The position numbers were made by a program, and so were the translations under genes. Shown here in pieces: positions 11,522 to 23,705 of a stretch of 64,000 nt of DNA (the first letter of the stretch is position 1; the number at the start of each line of letters is the position of its first letter). This stretch comes from Conoideocrella luteorostrata (taxonomy: Eukaryota; Ascomycota; Sordariomycetes; Hypocreales; Clavicipitaceae): contig JASWJB010000035.1 in the NCBI GenBank assembly GCA_032433595.1, positions 124,001-188,000 of the forward strand, written 5' to 3'. The notes beneath the pieces are model-generated. The model searched no databases. It saw nothing but the letters and a program-made list of their open reading frames with translations, and was not told where the DNA came from.

Positions 11522-12542
11522 TGCGATCAGGAAGCTCCTTCAGCAGCACCTAGCTGGCTTATCTGTTGCACAACCGAGGCTACGATCCACCGGATTTCGC
11601 AACAGTGCGCGCTCGACGCTGATGCTCAGGCCGAGTGGCTTGCAGTTGGTTGAGTATTTAGGAAGCGGCGAGCTCTTTCAATGGCGTGGAAGATTATCAG
11701 GAGAATGACGATTCAACGTGTGGCCAGTAGGTGTCTCCAAGTCTTTCTCCACGCGCCACCACCAGAACTCGTGCCTGGCCGCCAGACCAGTCTCAAAGAA
11801 TGCGGCCTCTTGATATGGCTTAGCGCCAGTGCTGTTCTAGGCTTTAGTCTTGAGTAGTCCGTAGGTACGGAGTAGTTGGTTACGAAGTACGGAGTACGGA
11901 GTATTACATTGTAAATAGCATTACAATGGATGGTATGACCAGCGCATTCATGAGGCACCACCCGGATGAAGTTGAGCGCAGAACAGAGAGAGTTAAGAGG
12001 CTTGATATGTAAGAGTTTAAACACTCAGATGTGTCCGCGGTGTCGTCTTACCTGGCACTGCGAACTATTCCACTGTGAGACATAATTTACGTAACCATTT
12101 AGTCATTACACCACGCACACTCAATTATATATGTTAAACGATGTGCGGAGTACTGTGATGTAGTTATTGCAAGTGTCCATTACGAATACATCTGTAACTC
12201 TTCTCTTCCTGCACTGTCACTCACCTGAAGCGGATGTAAAAGCGGCGCTGTTTTGGTGGTCACAGTCAGCGCACGGTAATAAGCTTGCAAACCCATGGAC
12301 TAGCCGGACTCGACTTAATGCTAAATAATTGAGTGGACAGGGGTTTGGGGCTGCAGTCGCGTCGCGATTGTGCATGTACTTCGTACAGCAGCAGCAATTA
12401 AGCATCCGACCGTGGCACATACGTAACTCAATTCCATCCTACTCTTCCCAACACACGATACCTGGGGATGTCACAGCATTACACGCTTTGGCTCTGATAT
12501 GATTGACAGTAGCTTCCGCAACGCGAGCACAATTTCTGCGAC
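11522..12542. other. Divergent intergenic region between ChAP and HIR3
   Basis: Both flanking genes are transcribed away from this 1-kb stretch, so it holds two promoters. A cluster of the dispersed TACGGAG motif lies at about 11857-11907, with three copies in tandem. No gene is supported; frames at 11713-12024 and 12217-12420 look random. Confidence 0.5.
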
Positions 12543-15500
12543 ATGGTACATATCTTTTCCCCTAATGGGAACAGCTGAATAGAGCTAACCCCCGTCCAGC
12601 CCGCCTTTCAGGCCATCAACCTCGAGCCTGAGGAGAACGAAGATGAGCAAATTGACACTACAAAGGAGCTACATGTAGGTCGCTGAATATTTCTGACGGA
12701 TATGGATAGCTATTGACCCCGAGATCTTCGGTTTCTAGGTTGACGAAGCTCTAAAGAGATTCCAGGCGGCGCTGAAGCTGCATGCTCAAGGCCAGAGGTC
12801 TCGAGACGCTGCCGCCTCCGCCTACAGAGAACTATTCGAATCAGAGATCTTTGAATATCGCGAGGCGAGGACTGACTATGACCGAGCCGAAAGACATGCC
12901 GACGGACGGCCTGAAATATCCGCAGTTGATAGCTTCACGGTAGCTCTTGACATTGATGCTGGCGGCGCAGATGGCGTCGCCGCAAGTTTGGCACAGGCCT
13001 TATATATGTCCTACAAGAACTACGGCCAGTTTTTCTTGGACAAACTGAAAGACAAGTGTAAATCGGATCCGGATTGGAAGAAAGAGCTGCGAATGAGATA
13101 CGGAACCCATGATGCCGACAAAGTCATTGATAATTGGACTGCAGCGCTCGATCAAGACCCGTCAGATCCCGAGCTGTGGAGGAAAACGGCTCGGTTTGCC
13201 GGTGCTATGAATTCTAGTCGAATTAAGCGATATTGTCTAGAGGCTGCGGTAGAACTAGACGATGATCCCGCCATCACAGAAGTCAATCCGCCCTCGCTCG
13301 CAGAAGGCTTTGCTGGTCAGCAATTGAAACACCACCTACAAGTCTTGGATGACGAAATGTCGCTTTCACATCCAGTCATGATGCCCTGGATGAGAAAGGA
13401 GATGCCGGCTCTGCTGAAGCGCCATATAGACCCGATTCCATTTCTTCCGGACCCCACGGCTTTGCTGACACCGCCACCATCGAGCCCCGAAGCCGCAGTA
13501 AATAAAGACTTCAAGGATACAAGTGCTGAGGATACGTCCCCGCGGCATGTCGATGAACGAATCTCAGAGCCAGCCAAGTCATGGTCTGAGCTCGGCATAG
13601 AACTAATGAAATGCATTCAAGATACAAAAGGAGCCTTGCAAGCATGTCGCTCTATTCTTGATGCTGCCCAGGAAGATACAAAGATGAGCTCGGGTGTCGA
13701 ACCAGAAGGCGGACCTGCGCTTGCCGTCGAATCTCAACCTGAACCGGAGCCTGAATCTCAACCACAACCAGAATCTGAGCCAAAGACTCAAGAGAAGGTC
13801 AAACCAACGGTTGAAGAACCTCCAGTCGTTCGACGGTCCACTAGGCACGGTTCCAGGGTGAATAGACAGATGAACTCGGAAGTAAAGGAAAACGTACCAG
13901 CGAACGAGCCGAAAGAAGTCATCAAGGACGCAGATTCAGAGGCAAATGAGAGATCCACTTCAGTTTCAACGAGGAAACGCTCCCAGTCCGCCGCGGGTCT
14001 TCCAGAACCGGCCGATGATGACAACGGCGCAGACAAAAGAGGCAAGAGAATTCGGCGACGGACTGAAACAACGCTCACCGAAGAAACGACGGACCCTAGT
14101 ATACTTGTCTCTGCTCAGATTCAACCATATCAAGAATGTGATCGTAACCTCTTTCAGTTGACAAAGAATATCCTGGAAAATATCGGTGTGGCAGATCGCT
14201 CGACGCTTGAGTACTTACAAGAAGCCCTTGACTCTTGTTCTACCCACAGCAGACCTGCAATGCTTACCCATCGAGGTGCCAAAGACTTGCGCAATGTTTT
14301 GTCGAACTTCGACGAAGACGTGGCTAACGTTCTCCTAAACAAAAATGAGCAAGCCAGGCTGGGGTTGTCTTCTTTCCTGGAGCATACTAAGCCGGGCTCG
14401 CAAGACCATGATGCTATCTCTGCGTTTGATGACGCCAAAGGGCTTCGGGAATTTTCAAATATGGTAGTGGATGGCGCTGAGTGGCTAACCAGCGATGATA
14501 TTGCCTTTGAATGGGTTTCATCCATCAGCGAAAGCTATTCAACTTCCAAATGGTCGCACACAATGAAAGTTGCTGTTGTTCAGATGCTCAACCGGGCGGA
14601 CACGATCCTTTACAATCGCATTACACACATTCTGACCACTCCTATGGTGTCTGAGGAGGAACTCCTCAGGCTCAGCAATATTATTCCCATGCTCTTTGAA
14701 TTGCATATCGATATTTACGAAAGAATAACGAATCCCAGCAGCGCAGTCGACTACGCTACTCGAATGGAAACCAAATACCGGTTGGACAGGTGGCTTGAAA
14801 CAATGGCAACTTACCTCCAGCTGCGGGATCTGCCACAGAATGATCATCTTTGTGTTAGATTCATGTGGGCTTCGGTCATAACTTCCTCCCTCACAGAGAA
14901 TCCTGTACGAGAACACATCTTGCTCCTGTGGACATCTCTGCGCGACTTTTTGGCCACGGAAGATTTGGAGACTGTCAATCTGCCAAACAACGTTGTGATG
15001 CCTGTAATATCTTCAGCAGCTGCGGATCGAGAACTGTCCAAGTTGACAACGATGGACTTTTTTCTAGGCCTTTTCCAGGATGAAGTGAAGGACCCGGTAT
15101 CTATCATTGATATACTCGAACCCGTTCTTAACCCGACGTCTGTTGTATTCGATGAAGGACTGCGTAACCCGAGCGAGGACACCGAAGGGAAAAAGCAGGG
15201 CGATGACGACGATGAAAATGAAGGCAAAGATGTCGCTAGGCACAGCGACAAGCAGAGCGACAGGAGTGATAATGAATCCTGCATATCGCAAGAACTAACG
15301 CGTAACCAACAGACGATATCTGAGAATGCCTCGCAAGGAATGAAAGATCTGTGGAAATTTCTTCTCAGCAGCAGCACTGAGTTGCGTCTATTCCTATGGT
15401 CTCGCCTAGGAGATGCGTACGAAGATATTGGTTATCCGACTAAGCGATTTTCATGCATTCTGAAAAGCATCGAGATGGTGGTGAGCGACTTGGAAGGGGA

Positions 15501-18500
15501 AACGTACGCCAAAATACCAGAAGAATCGCGAAAACATCTCTTCATGCGAACGTTGAAATCATTGGATGGACTCATCATCCAGGCATTATCAATGTCACTG
15601 AACGATCCTACGGTCTTTGAGGTCATTGATGACGACCATTTGAGAACTAGTTCTGCAGCGATTGCGAAGATGTGTACGTTTTTGCACGTTTCCTTGCTCT
15701 GTGAAGACGAGTCTCGACTTGGCATAGCCACATTGCCATTGAGCAACAACATTTTCTTGGCTTTGATCAGCAAATTGCGAGACGTGCAGGTTCGTACCTG
15801 GTGTCTTCTCTTCACAATGCTCAGGGCTGGCCTGTCACAAAATGAAAGCAGTATTGCTCCACAGAATGATCTTGCAGATTATCTAGCTGCCATGCACCGC
15901 GTGCTTGGTCTGCGCAAGTTCTGCAAATCTGCCAACAAGATCTTCCTCAAGATAATGCGTATGGAACTACTTAAATCGAAGAAGATCGAGACTTGGGAGG
16001 ATCATCTAGAGCAAGTACTGTACGATCTGTACGGTCTGAAACTAGGCGTTGGTGTCTGGGAACTCCAGGACCATAATTGCTCACACGAGAAGCTGGAGAA
16101 ACGACAGGCAATGCTACTTGTTGAAAAGATTACGATTCTCGCGAATCGCATGACGATGAAGGACCTTCTCAAATCGGATCTGAAAACAACAATCGATCAT
16201 ATGCAACAAGCTATTGGTCAGACCAAATCCACGCCACAGATGATACACAACTTGCGCAATTACACAGAAATGTTGAAGAAACCCATTCACCCGCTCCGCT
16301 TGTATCAAGCGCTGTCTGGTAACGTGGCTGTGGACTCTGTTAATGCTAACATTCCTGAGGCCGCACTGGCTCAGCATGGCTGGTTCTTCTTACTGGGTAT
16401 GATTGCTCTGACCAAGTTCAAAGGGGTAGACTTAAATCGGCGCCAGACCCCTGGCGCCCTCGATGACCTGCGTATAGGAGCTACATTCTTGAGACTGCAA
16501 TTACAATTTACATCTGATCGATGGGATGCATGGTTTCGACTAGCTGAATGCTTTGATTACGAGTTGGATGAGTCCGTGCTATGGACAGCGGATAAGATGA
16601 ACAAGGATCGTCCAGAATTGGTCAAATTCCAGCGCAACGCGATTCATTGTTACACCCTGGCGCTCTCACATTCTCGACATGAACAGGTAAAGGCAAACGA
16701 TGGAGACCCGCTCCACGACTTGTACCACAAGTTTGGCATGAGGTTGTTCTCCTCAAGTAGAGAGCCATTTGCCATGGAGCCGTTCCAACATTCTGATCAG
16801 GAACGGTTTTTCATTGAAGATATGGGTGCTGGTACATTCAAGAGGATTTTGCACGATCAGATGTCCCAACATAAAGTTTGGAAGCTTGCGGCCAGACTGT
16901 TTCGTATGGCGATGGAAAGGAATCCTCTAAACTGGAAGCAAGTTACTTCCCCCCAGAAACAAGACCTGATGTGGAGACTAATGCTACGTAATAGGAATCC
17001 ATATATGCTTGCCAAATGCTATTGGAAAATGTACCAGACGCCTCACGATCGCCTCGACAGCACGGACCAAAAAGCACCCATCACTATGAAGACGCTTTTA
17101 GACACACTGAAAAAATCAATCAAGGTGGCTCATAATGCTAGGAAATCCAAGAACAGCGATCCAATTTTAGAGCCCCATTACAAGTTGGTTTCTGTTTTGC
17201 ACAAGTTGGTTGGTCGCGGCGATATTCCTGCGGTCGAAGCAGCGTCGCTCCTAGCTGATCAACCCTTTGGCATCGCTGTAAACCCCAAAGATCATTTCGC
17301 ATCTTTCTCTGAGCCTGAAGACTGGGAAGAGTATATTATTCGCAATTTGACCAAACTACGCGAGAAAGACAAGTCCAATTGGCAGCATAGAATTGTCATG
17401 CGACATGCCAAGATACTATTTGACGAAAGCAATATTGGAGAGGGAAGTGACGGCATTGTTGAGGCCAAGTCTGCCTTCGCCATACTGAAGGAGAACATGT
17501 TCACGAAGACAATGGTGATGAACGTCTGGAAGTGTGACGCTGAGCGGCCGGGCCGACATCATGTCTTCACCGAACAGTATGTGCGCTTTATGACGAAGCT
17601 TCTGGTCGTCATGTCAAATCGAACAGATTTGGAACTGCTTCTTCGCCGTCTACGCAAAAAGGCCGCAGATTTCTATCATTTTGCGGACATGTGGCAGTAC
17701 AGCTGTACTGCATACGTCAGACTTCTGCGGGCCGCATATAAAATACCAGTAACCACTGATGAATCATTCAAGAACATGTCTAACGAAGAATTCGAAATCA
17801 TGAGCGAGCGTATTACCGAGTGGGCTGGTGGCGATGGCCCAACAAATACAGCGTTTGAATGCATGAAGGAGGCCATTGAAGCTAAAAAATTAAACGGCAA
17901 CTTGATGAAAGTAGCGCCCATTGACGATCTTATCAATGATTGCTATACTACGGTTTACACGGATGTTGCAGGGACACTGCCCGGATTAGAACCGGGCAAG
18001 ATCATAGAAGAGCGTAACCACGCCAAGGAAGTTGCGGCTCAGCTTGAAGTCGTGGCTCAAGCAGAGTCGAAAGCACCCAACTCGCTCAGCAGCCTTCTCA
18101 ACCCTCCGAGCGGCGGAGACAGCGCCGCCGGAACTGCTACACCAATGGAAACAAACAAAGCGGATGCTGTTCCACGTGCTAAACGACAGACTGGGGTGCG
18201 ACGACCGGAAATTCTGCGCAAGGCAGAGCAAGCCGTAGTGCGAGCCATGGAAGCACCGAAGCCAGGCGCATCGAAGAGCCGAGTGGGAAGTGTGTCTAGC
18301 ACTAAGCGTGGGAGCCGCACACCTGCTCGTGCTAGTAGTGACACCGCCAGCGGTCATGAAGATGACGACGGACCCGACGCTCAAGTGCGGCGGGAAGCTG
18401 GCGAAGAAATTGACGATGAAATGGCAGAAGCAGATGGCAATGAAATGGCTATTGAGGACGAGGAAAACCAAGATGATTCTCGTATGGAGGACAGGGATGA

Positions 18501-19248
18501 CGAAGAACATGTCGGTAGCATCCATGATTTGGCTGATGACGAAAGCGATCTAAGCGACGTACCTGAAGGATATGATGATGACGTACCACCTGGTCTTTTG
18601 TTTCCTAATCTTGGTCGCAGATTCGGAAGTACTGATGATGAAGCGGAAGGTGAAGATGAGGAGGAAGACGAAGAAGCAGAGCAAGGAGAAGAGGGGGAAG
18701 AGGGGGAAGAGGAGGAAGAAGGGGAAGAGGAGGAAGAAGGGGAAGAGGAGGAAGAGGGGGAAGAGGATGAAGAGGAGGAGGAAGAGCATGAAGATGGCGC
18801 TGAGGAAGAAGAAGGGGACGAGGAAGAAGTAGAAGAAGATGATGATGAAGAAGAAGAGGAGATTGCGGAAGAGATAGAGGTTGGGATACAAGAAGAAGAT
18901 GATGATGAAGAAGATGACGAAGATGAAGAAGATGAAGAAGAGACTGGGGAAGAGATTGAAGAGGGGGAGGGTGGCCTTGATGATACTGAAATGGCAGATG
19001 CTGATGATGAGGACGAGGAAGAAAATGGGGAGGAGGTTGAAGATGGTGATGAAGAAGTTGAGGAAGGTGGTGAAGAAGAGGAGGGCGAGGAAGAAGATGA
19101 GGGTGATGAGGAGGGTGAAGAGGAGGAGAGAGAAGAAGAAGGTGAGGGGGAAGAAGAGGAAGAAGAAGGAGATGAAGACGAGGCGGATGAGGGGGCGGAG
19201 GAAGTTGAAGAGGAAGCTGAAGAAGAAGAAGAGGAAGAGGAAGAGTAG
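12543..19248 (+). CDS. HIR3: Histone transcription regulator 3 (Hir3/CABIN1 homolog)
   Basis: Three exons: 12543-12545 (only the ATG), 12600-12674 and 12739-19248, giving 2195 residues. Exon 2 encodes [12 protein letters not shown], which matches the N-terminus usual for fungal Hir3, and this decides the tiny first exon. The body is TPR-like helical repeat ([35 protein letters not shown] and many more). Hir3 is a scaffold subunit of the HIR complex, which deposits H3-H4 independently of replication and represses histone genes. A KR-rich linker with low-complexity Pro/Glu/Gln repeats lies around residues 250-450. The last ~200 residues (from about 18637) are almost pure Glu/Asp/Gly. It is divergent from the ChAP gene and convergent with RRP3. 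Confidence 0.94.
18637..19248 (+). repeat. GAA/GGAAGA-rich coding microsatellite (acidic tail of Hir3)
   Basis: Inside the HIR3 reading frame, units such as GAGGAAGAAGGGGAA recur with few interruptions, encoding runs of Glu broken by Gly and Asp up to the stop. The purine strand is the coding strand throughout, so slippage would mostly change tail length rather than frame when units are multiples of three. Confidence 0.85.
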
Positions 19249-19672
19249 CGATTACGTCTGACGTGAACTCTGATAAGGTTTAGTACCGGAAAGGCATGGG
19301 AATGGCGTTTATAGGATTAGATATGTATTTTGTATCAATATCGTGGGAATGTAATCACGGCAACATGCATCACGTCTCATCTGTAAGCAAACTCGTCAAT
19401 ATGAAAGTGCCTGGCTTGGGTAAAGTCTTACAATTCAAGACCCCGTGGGGCATAAATACACGCATACATACAACAGTGGGTAGAGGGAGATAATAACTCA
19501 GGCGGCAGAATACCTTCCGAGTTTCCGGTTTACATGTACAGCTGCTACTAAGAGAGATGCAATGGCATTGTGACAAGGCTAGTTGAGATGAATTAAGAAA
19601 ATCAAGTATCATTTATGGGAATCGAGGCGTGGATTACTTGGAATAAACTGAATCAGATCAAGACATGAAAAT
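19249..19672. other. Convergent intergenic region HIR3/RRP3
   Basis: Only 424 bp separate the two stop codons. It must hold both 3' UTRs and polyadenylation signals; nothing else is visible. Confidence 0.5.
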
Positions 19673-21195
19673 CTAACCTTCCTCCCTGTCCATATCGTCC
19701 CTTCTCCTTTTACCATTCCCACCATCCCTAACCCTATTCGTTCTTCCTCCAGCGCCTCTGGAGCCCCTACTTTCAGACAAGCTTTTCATTTCCGTCCTTG
19801 CATGGCGCTGGGCTTCCTCCACGCGCCTCTGAAATGCCATGACTTCTTCCTTCTCAGTAGGGTAGACAGCCATTTTCTTGCCCAAAGCGGCCTCGATGCG
19901 CTGGTAAACCTCCAGGTCGTATTGAGTCACAAAATTAAAGGCAATGCCTGATTTACCGGCACGGGCTGTGCGGCCGACTCTGTGAATATACGTTTTTGAG
20001 TCCTGAGGGACGTCAAAGTTGAGAACGATGTCGACTTTGGGAATGTCTAGACCACGGGCGGCTACATCCGTGGCGACAAGGATATCGCGCGTGCCAGAGC
20101 GGAATTTGTTGAGGGCACCCAGACGAGCGGATTGGGAGAGTTGGCCGTGGAGGGGGATGGCGCCGAAGCCTAAGGTCCGTAAGAGGATGGCGGTTCTTTG
20201 GGTCTGCCAGACTGTGCGGGTGAAGATGATGGTGGATTTGCCGGCGAATTCGTTGAGGATATAGATGAGATATGTGTCTTTGCGGATGAGGGGGATGAAG
20301 ATGAGGTGTTGGAGGAGGGTGGAAACTGTTTGGTATTTGCTTGTGCTGATACTGACGCGTACGGGGTCCCGTAAACTGGCTCGCTGGAGTGATTCGACCT
20401 TGGAGCTGAGGGTAGCTGAGAACAGGAAGGTTCTTCTTTCTCTGGGGATAAATTTGAGCAGCTTATCGATGGCAGGACCAAAGTCCATGTCGAGGAGACG
20501 ATCGGCTTCATCCATGACCAGGTACTTTAGCGTCCGCAGAGAAAAGCCCTTTGTCTTTTCGAGGTGGTCCACCAAACGACCTGGCGTGGCGACAATGATG
20601 TGAGGTTTTTTGCCTAGTGCGATGGCCTGGGAAACCATTTCCAAACCACCAACAATGACAGCACATCGCAGGGAAATACGCGCGCCAAGCGCCTCGAAGG
20701 ATTGACCGATTTGCGAGGCAAGCTCTCGAGTTGGCGCAAGGACGAGGCCGAACAGCGGCTGGGGTTTCTCGAGAAGAGCCTGGAGAATGGGTAGCGCGAA
20801 GGCTGCAGTTTTTCCGGAACCGGTTTCAGCAAGGCCGATAATGTCGCGACCTGTGAGAGCGACGGGGATGGCCTTTTCCTGGATGGGTGTGGCGTGTGCG
20901 TACTCGAGTTCCTCGCAGGCTTCGCATAGTGAGTCGACGATTCCCTAGAGGCAGCTTTGTGAGTGACTACGGGCCAGGGGGATAAGCGTAAAAATGAACA
21001 TACTAGTTCTTTGAAAGATTTTGGGGAAGAGGACGATTCCTCCGCAGAGGGAGCATCAAGAGTTTCTGACTCTTCCTCGTCACTGGAAGGCTCTGGCTCC
21101 GGCTCCGAGGAGGGTGCTGGAGGAGGGCTGCTTTGCGGGTTTAGGCCATTCCTGGAGCCTCCTTTGGCGACTCTTCGCCTCTTGATCTCAGACAT
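19673..21195 (-). CDS. RRP3: DEAD-box ATP-dependent rRNA helicase RRP3 (DDX47)
   Basis: Exon 1 is 21004-21195 and exon 2 is 19673-20944, joined across a 59-nt intron in phase 0; 487 residues. The order of motifs is complete: ATPIQ (Q motif, about 82-86), AETGSGKT (Walker A, about 103-110), PTRELA, TPGRL, DEAD, SAT, then ARGLDIP and HRVGRTAR in the second RecA domain. The N-terminus is low-complexity and acidic, the C-terminus basic ([11 protein letters not shown]), as in Rrp3. It acts in the nucleolus in early cleavage of pre-rRNA for the 18S rRNA. It is divergent from SSF1, another ribosome biogenesis gene. Confidence 0.95.
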
Positions 21196-22056
21196 GATCG
21201 GCCCGGAATGCTCTATCGGACCTGTAAGGCAAGGAACGAGTATTGCGAGGCTTAATCAAGTATACCGGGGATCTTATTTATATGTACGAAGTACGTGATT
21301 GACATTCAGAGTTTCGATTTTACGACTAGAAAAATTTCAGCGGGGCAGCAGGCCCACTTTTCTTCCGTACAATCGCAACATTGCCTGTCTGGGTCTGGGG
21401 TGCAGTGCTGTGTGTGAGTAGTAAGGGGCATAAAGTTTTTGCACCCAACCACATACCTTCTGCGCTAGCAGCTCTGTAAAAACTTTATGCCACATATGTA
21501 GCTGCCTGTACGGAGTAATAAGCCTAGGTACCGAGAATAAAGCAAATTCTGCTGCTGTCTGCTGTTGTCTGTTGATAAGGAATATTCTTTGGGTGCTCGC
21601 TGGTCTTTAACAGGTAGGTGCATAAACTCGCTTGGAGTAACACATCTGATCTGACACGGCTTAGACGAACTCTGCGCCTCGAGGCTGAAGATGACCTTCT
21701 TCTCCCGATATTGACTTTATAGTGTTGTAAATCGCTAGGAAGACCGCGGAGAGTGCTGTACGGGCCCTATTAATACCTCTACGAGTGCGCGGCGCGAGCA
21801 TCGCTGATAGCTTCACTGCGTGATGCGCAGGCCACAAGATAGTACAAAGTAACATCCCCACCGGGTCCACAAATATTTCTTACTGTGGATGACAAAGTTT
21901 GCAAGGAAGGCTTCGTGGATCACACTCCGACGAGTATCTTATCGCCGCCCCACTATAACTTTTTTTTCTGCCATGAAGCTTCGGCTTGCCTACAAGCCAT
22001 TGAAACTATTCCTCGTTAGCACCACACTTTTCACAACGCATCGCGTATCACGAGAA
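21196..22056. promoter_or_regulatory. Shared divergent promoter region of RRP3 and SSF1
   Basis: This 861-bp stretch separates the start codons of two ribosome-biogenesis genes read in opposite directions. At about 21329-21338 is GAAAAATTTC, which resembles the yeast RRPE element (TGAAAAATTT) of ribosome-biogenesis promoters; no PAC-type GATGAG site was found. It also carries a perfect inverted repeat (21427-21491) and one TACGGAG motif near 21509. The regulatory reading is an inference. Confidence 0.45.
21427..21491. repeat. Perfect 14-bp inverted repeat (potential stem-loop)
   Basis: GGCATAAAGTTTTT at 21427-21440 is matched exactly by its reverse complement AAAAACTTTATGCC at 21478-21491, with a 37-nt spacer. 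It may be a stem-loop, a binding site pair, or the ends of a tiny MITE remnant; the spacer shows no coding content. Confidence 0.6.
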
Positions 22057-23522
22057 ATGGCGAGAAGACGGACCAAGAAGAGAACCCATGTGGGTGCCAA
22101 TAATCCAGAGGTGGCCTCTGCGGGCCACGCATCGGCCCGCGACCCCAAGAGCATGGTCATTCGAATTGGCGCCGGCGAAGTCGGTTCGAGTATCAGCCAG
22201 CTGGCTACTGATGTGCGCAAAGTCATGGAGCCCGGGACGGCGAGCCGGTTAAAAGAGCGGCGGGGAAACAAATTGAAGGACTACGTCGTCATGTGCGGTC
22301 CCTTGGGCGTCACACATCTCATGCTGTTTTCTCGATCAGAGAGCGGGAACACAAATTTGCGGATGGCGCTTGCGCCGAGAGGTCCCACGATGCATTTCCG
22401 AGTCGAGAAGTATTCGCTGTGCAAAGATGTGCAGAGAGTGCAGAAGCATCCCAGAGGCGGTGGCAAGGAGTTCTTGACTCCTCCATTGGTAAGTGGGAAC
22501 AGTTGCGAAAGCTTTACAATGGTTTACATTACGTGCTAGCACTGCTGACAGCGGGCTGTTAGTTGGTCATGAATAACTTCACTACGCCCGGCGCAGACGC
22601 CAAATCTAAGACCCCGAAACACCTCGAGTCTCTCGCCACTACCGTGTTTCAATCCCTCTTCCCGCCGATCAACCCGCAACAGACACCTCTTAAGACCATA
22701 CGCAGAGTCTTGCTGCTAAATCGTGAGCAGTCAGAAGAAGACGACGGCACCTTCATCGTGAACTTCCGACACTACGCCATCACAACAAAGTCCACTACTG
22801 TATCGAAACCATTAAAACGAATCAAGGCCGCTGAGAAGCTGATGGCCACCAAATCAAGCCGGCAAGGACGCATGCCCAATCTAGGCAAGCTCGCGGATAT
22901 TGCAGATTACATGATTGGGGGTGAGACCGGCGATGGATACATGACCGACGCGACCAGTGGCAGCGAGATCGATACCGATGCCGAGATTGAAGTTGTTGAT
23001 AATGCTCCCCGACGAGTACTGTCCACGAAAGCTCGGCTCGCGGCTCAACAAAACGGCGAAGAGCCTGAAGAGGAGGCCGAAAACGTTGAACGAAGAGCAG
23101 TCAAACTTGTCGAGCTGGGTCCCCGTATGCGCCTCCGCCTTACCAAAGTCGAAGAAGGTCTCTGCGGCGGCAAGATCATGTGGCATGAATACGTTCATAA
23201 GTCCCGTGAAGAAGTCAAGGAACTCGAGAAACGGTGGGAGAAGAGAAATCAAGAAAAAGAGGCCAGGAGAAAGGAACAAAAGGCTAACGTGGAGAGAAAA
23301 AAGGCCGAGAAGGCGGCTAACAAGAAGAAATCTGGTACTGGGGAGGACGACGATGAAGACGACGATGATGAGGAAATGGAGAATTATAGTGATGTGGATT
23401 TTGAAGATTTCGAGGACTTTGATAGTGAGGGATTGGCGGGGGATGCGGAGTTCAAGGCGAATGAGAAGATGGAGGAGGATGGAGAGTGGGAGGATGAGAG
23501 GGCGGAAATTGGGCAGGAATAA
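22057..23522 (+). CDS. SSF1: Ribosome biogenesis protein Ssf1/Ssf2 (Brix domain, Peter Pan family)
   Basis: Exons 22057-22488 and 22563-23522 join in phase 0 across a 74-nt intron (GTAAGT...TTAG); 463 residues. The N-terminus has MARRRTKKRTH, then the Brix domain with PKSMVIRIGAGEVG, SRLKERRGNKLKDY, GPLGVTHLMLFSRS, RGPTMHFRVEKYSL and, over the splice, TPPLLVMNNF. The C-terminal third is a charged coiled coil followed by an acidic Asp/Glu tail. Ssf1 binds the 27S pre-rRNA and is required for assembly of the 60S subunit in the nucleolus. The ATG at 22057 gives the canonical start; the same frame is open further upstream but without similarity. Convergent with the DUF1338 gene, 183 bp away. Confidence 0.95.
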
Positions 23523-23705
23523 TTGCATTGTAAATAAAATGAAGTTTGGCGAACAAATACTACATCGTAATGGGAACTGCTCCTCTACTTATTCTTGTAG
23601 GCTGTGTGATATGTTGTCGTCATTATGAGATTCGTGAGAAAGCTATCTATCTATCATGAAGGTGGTATGGCGAAACCCGTCGTCCATTAAACAATAATAT
23701 AAACG

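Noticed and set aside
18550..18891. Minus-strand Phe/Leu-rich frame opposite the Hir3 tail, resembling a membrane protein
   Set aside because: It is only the reverse complement of the GAA-rich acidic coding repeat.
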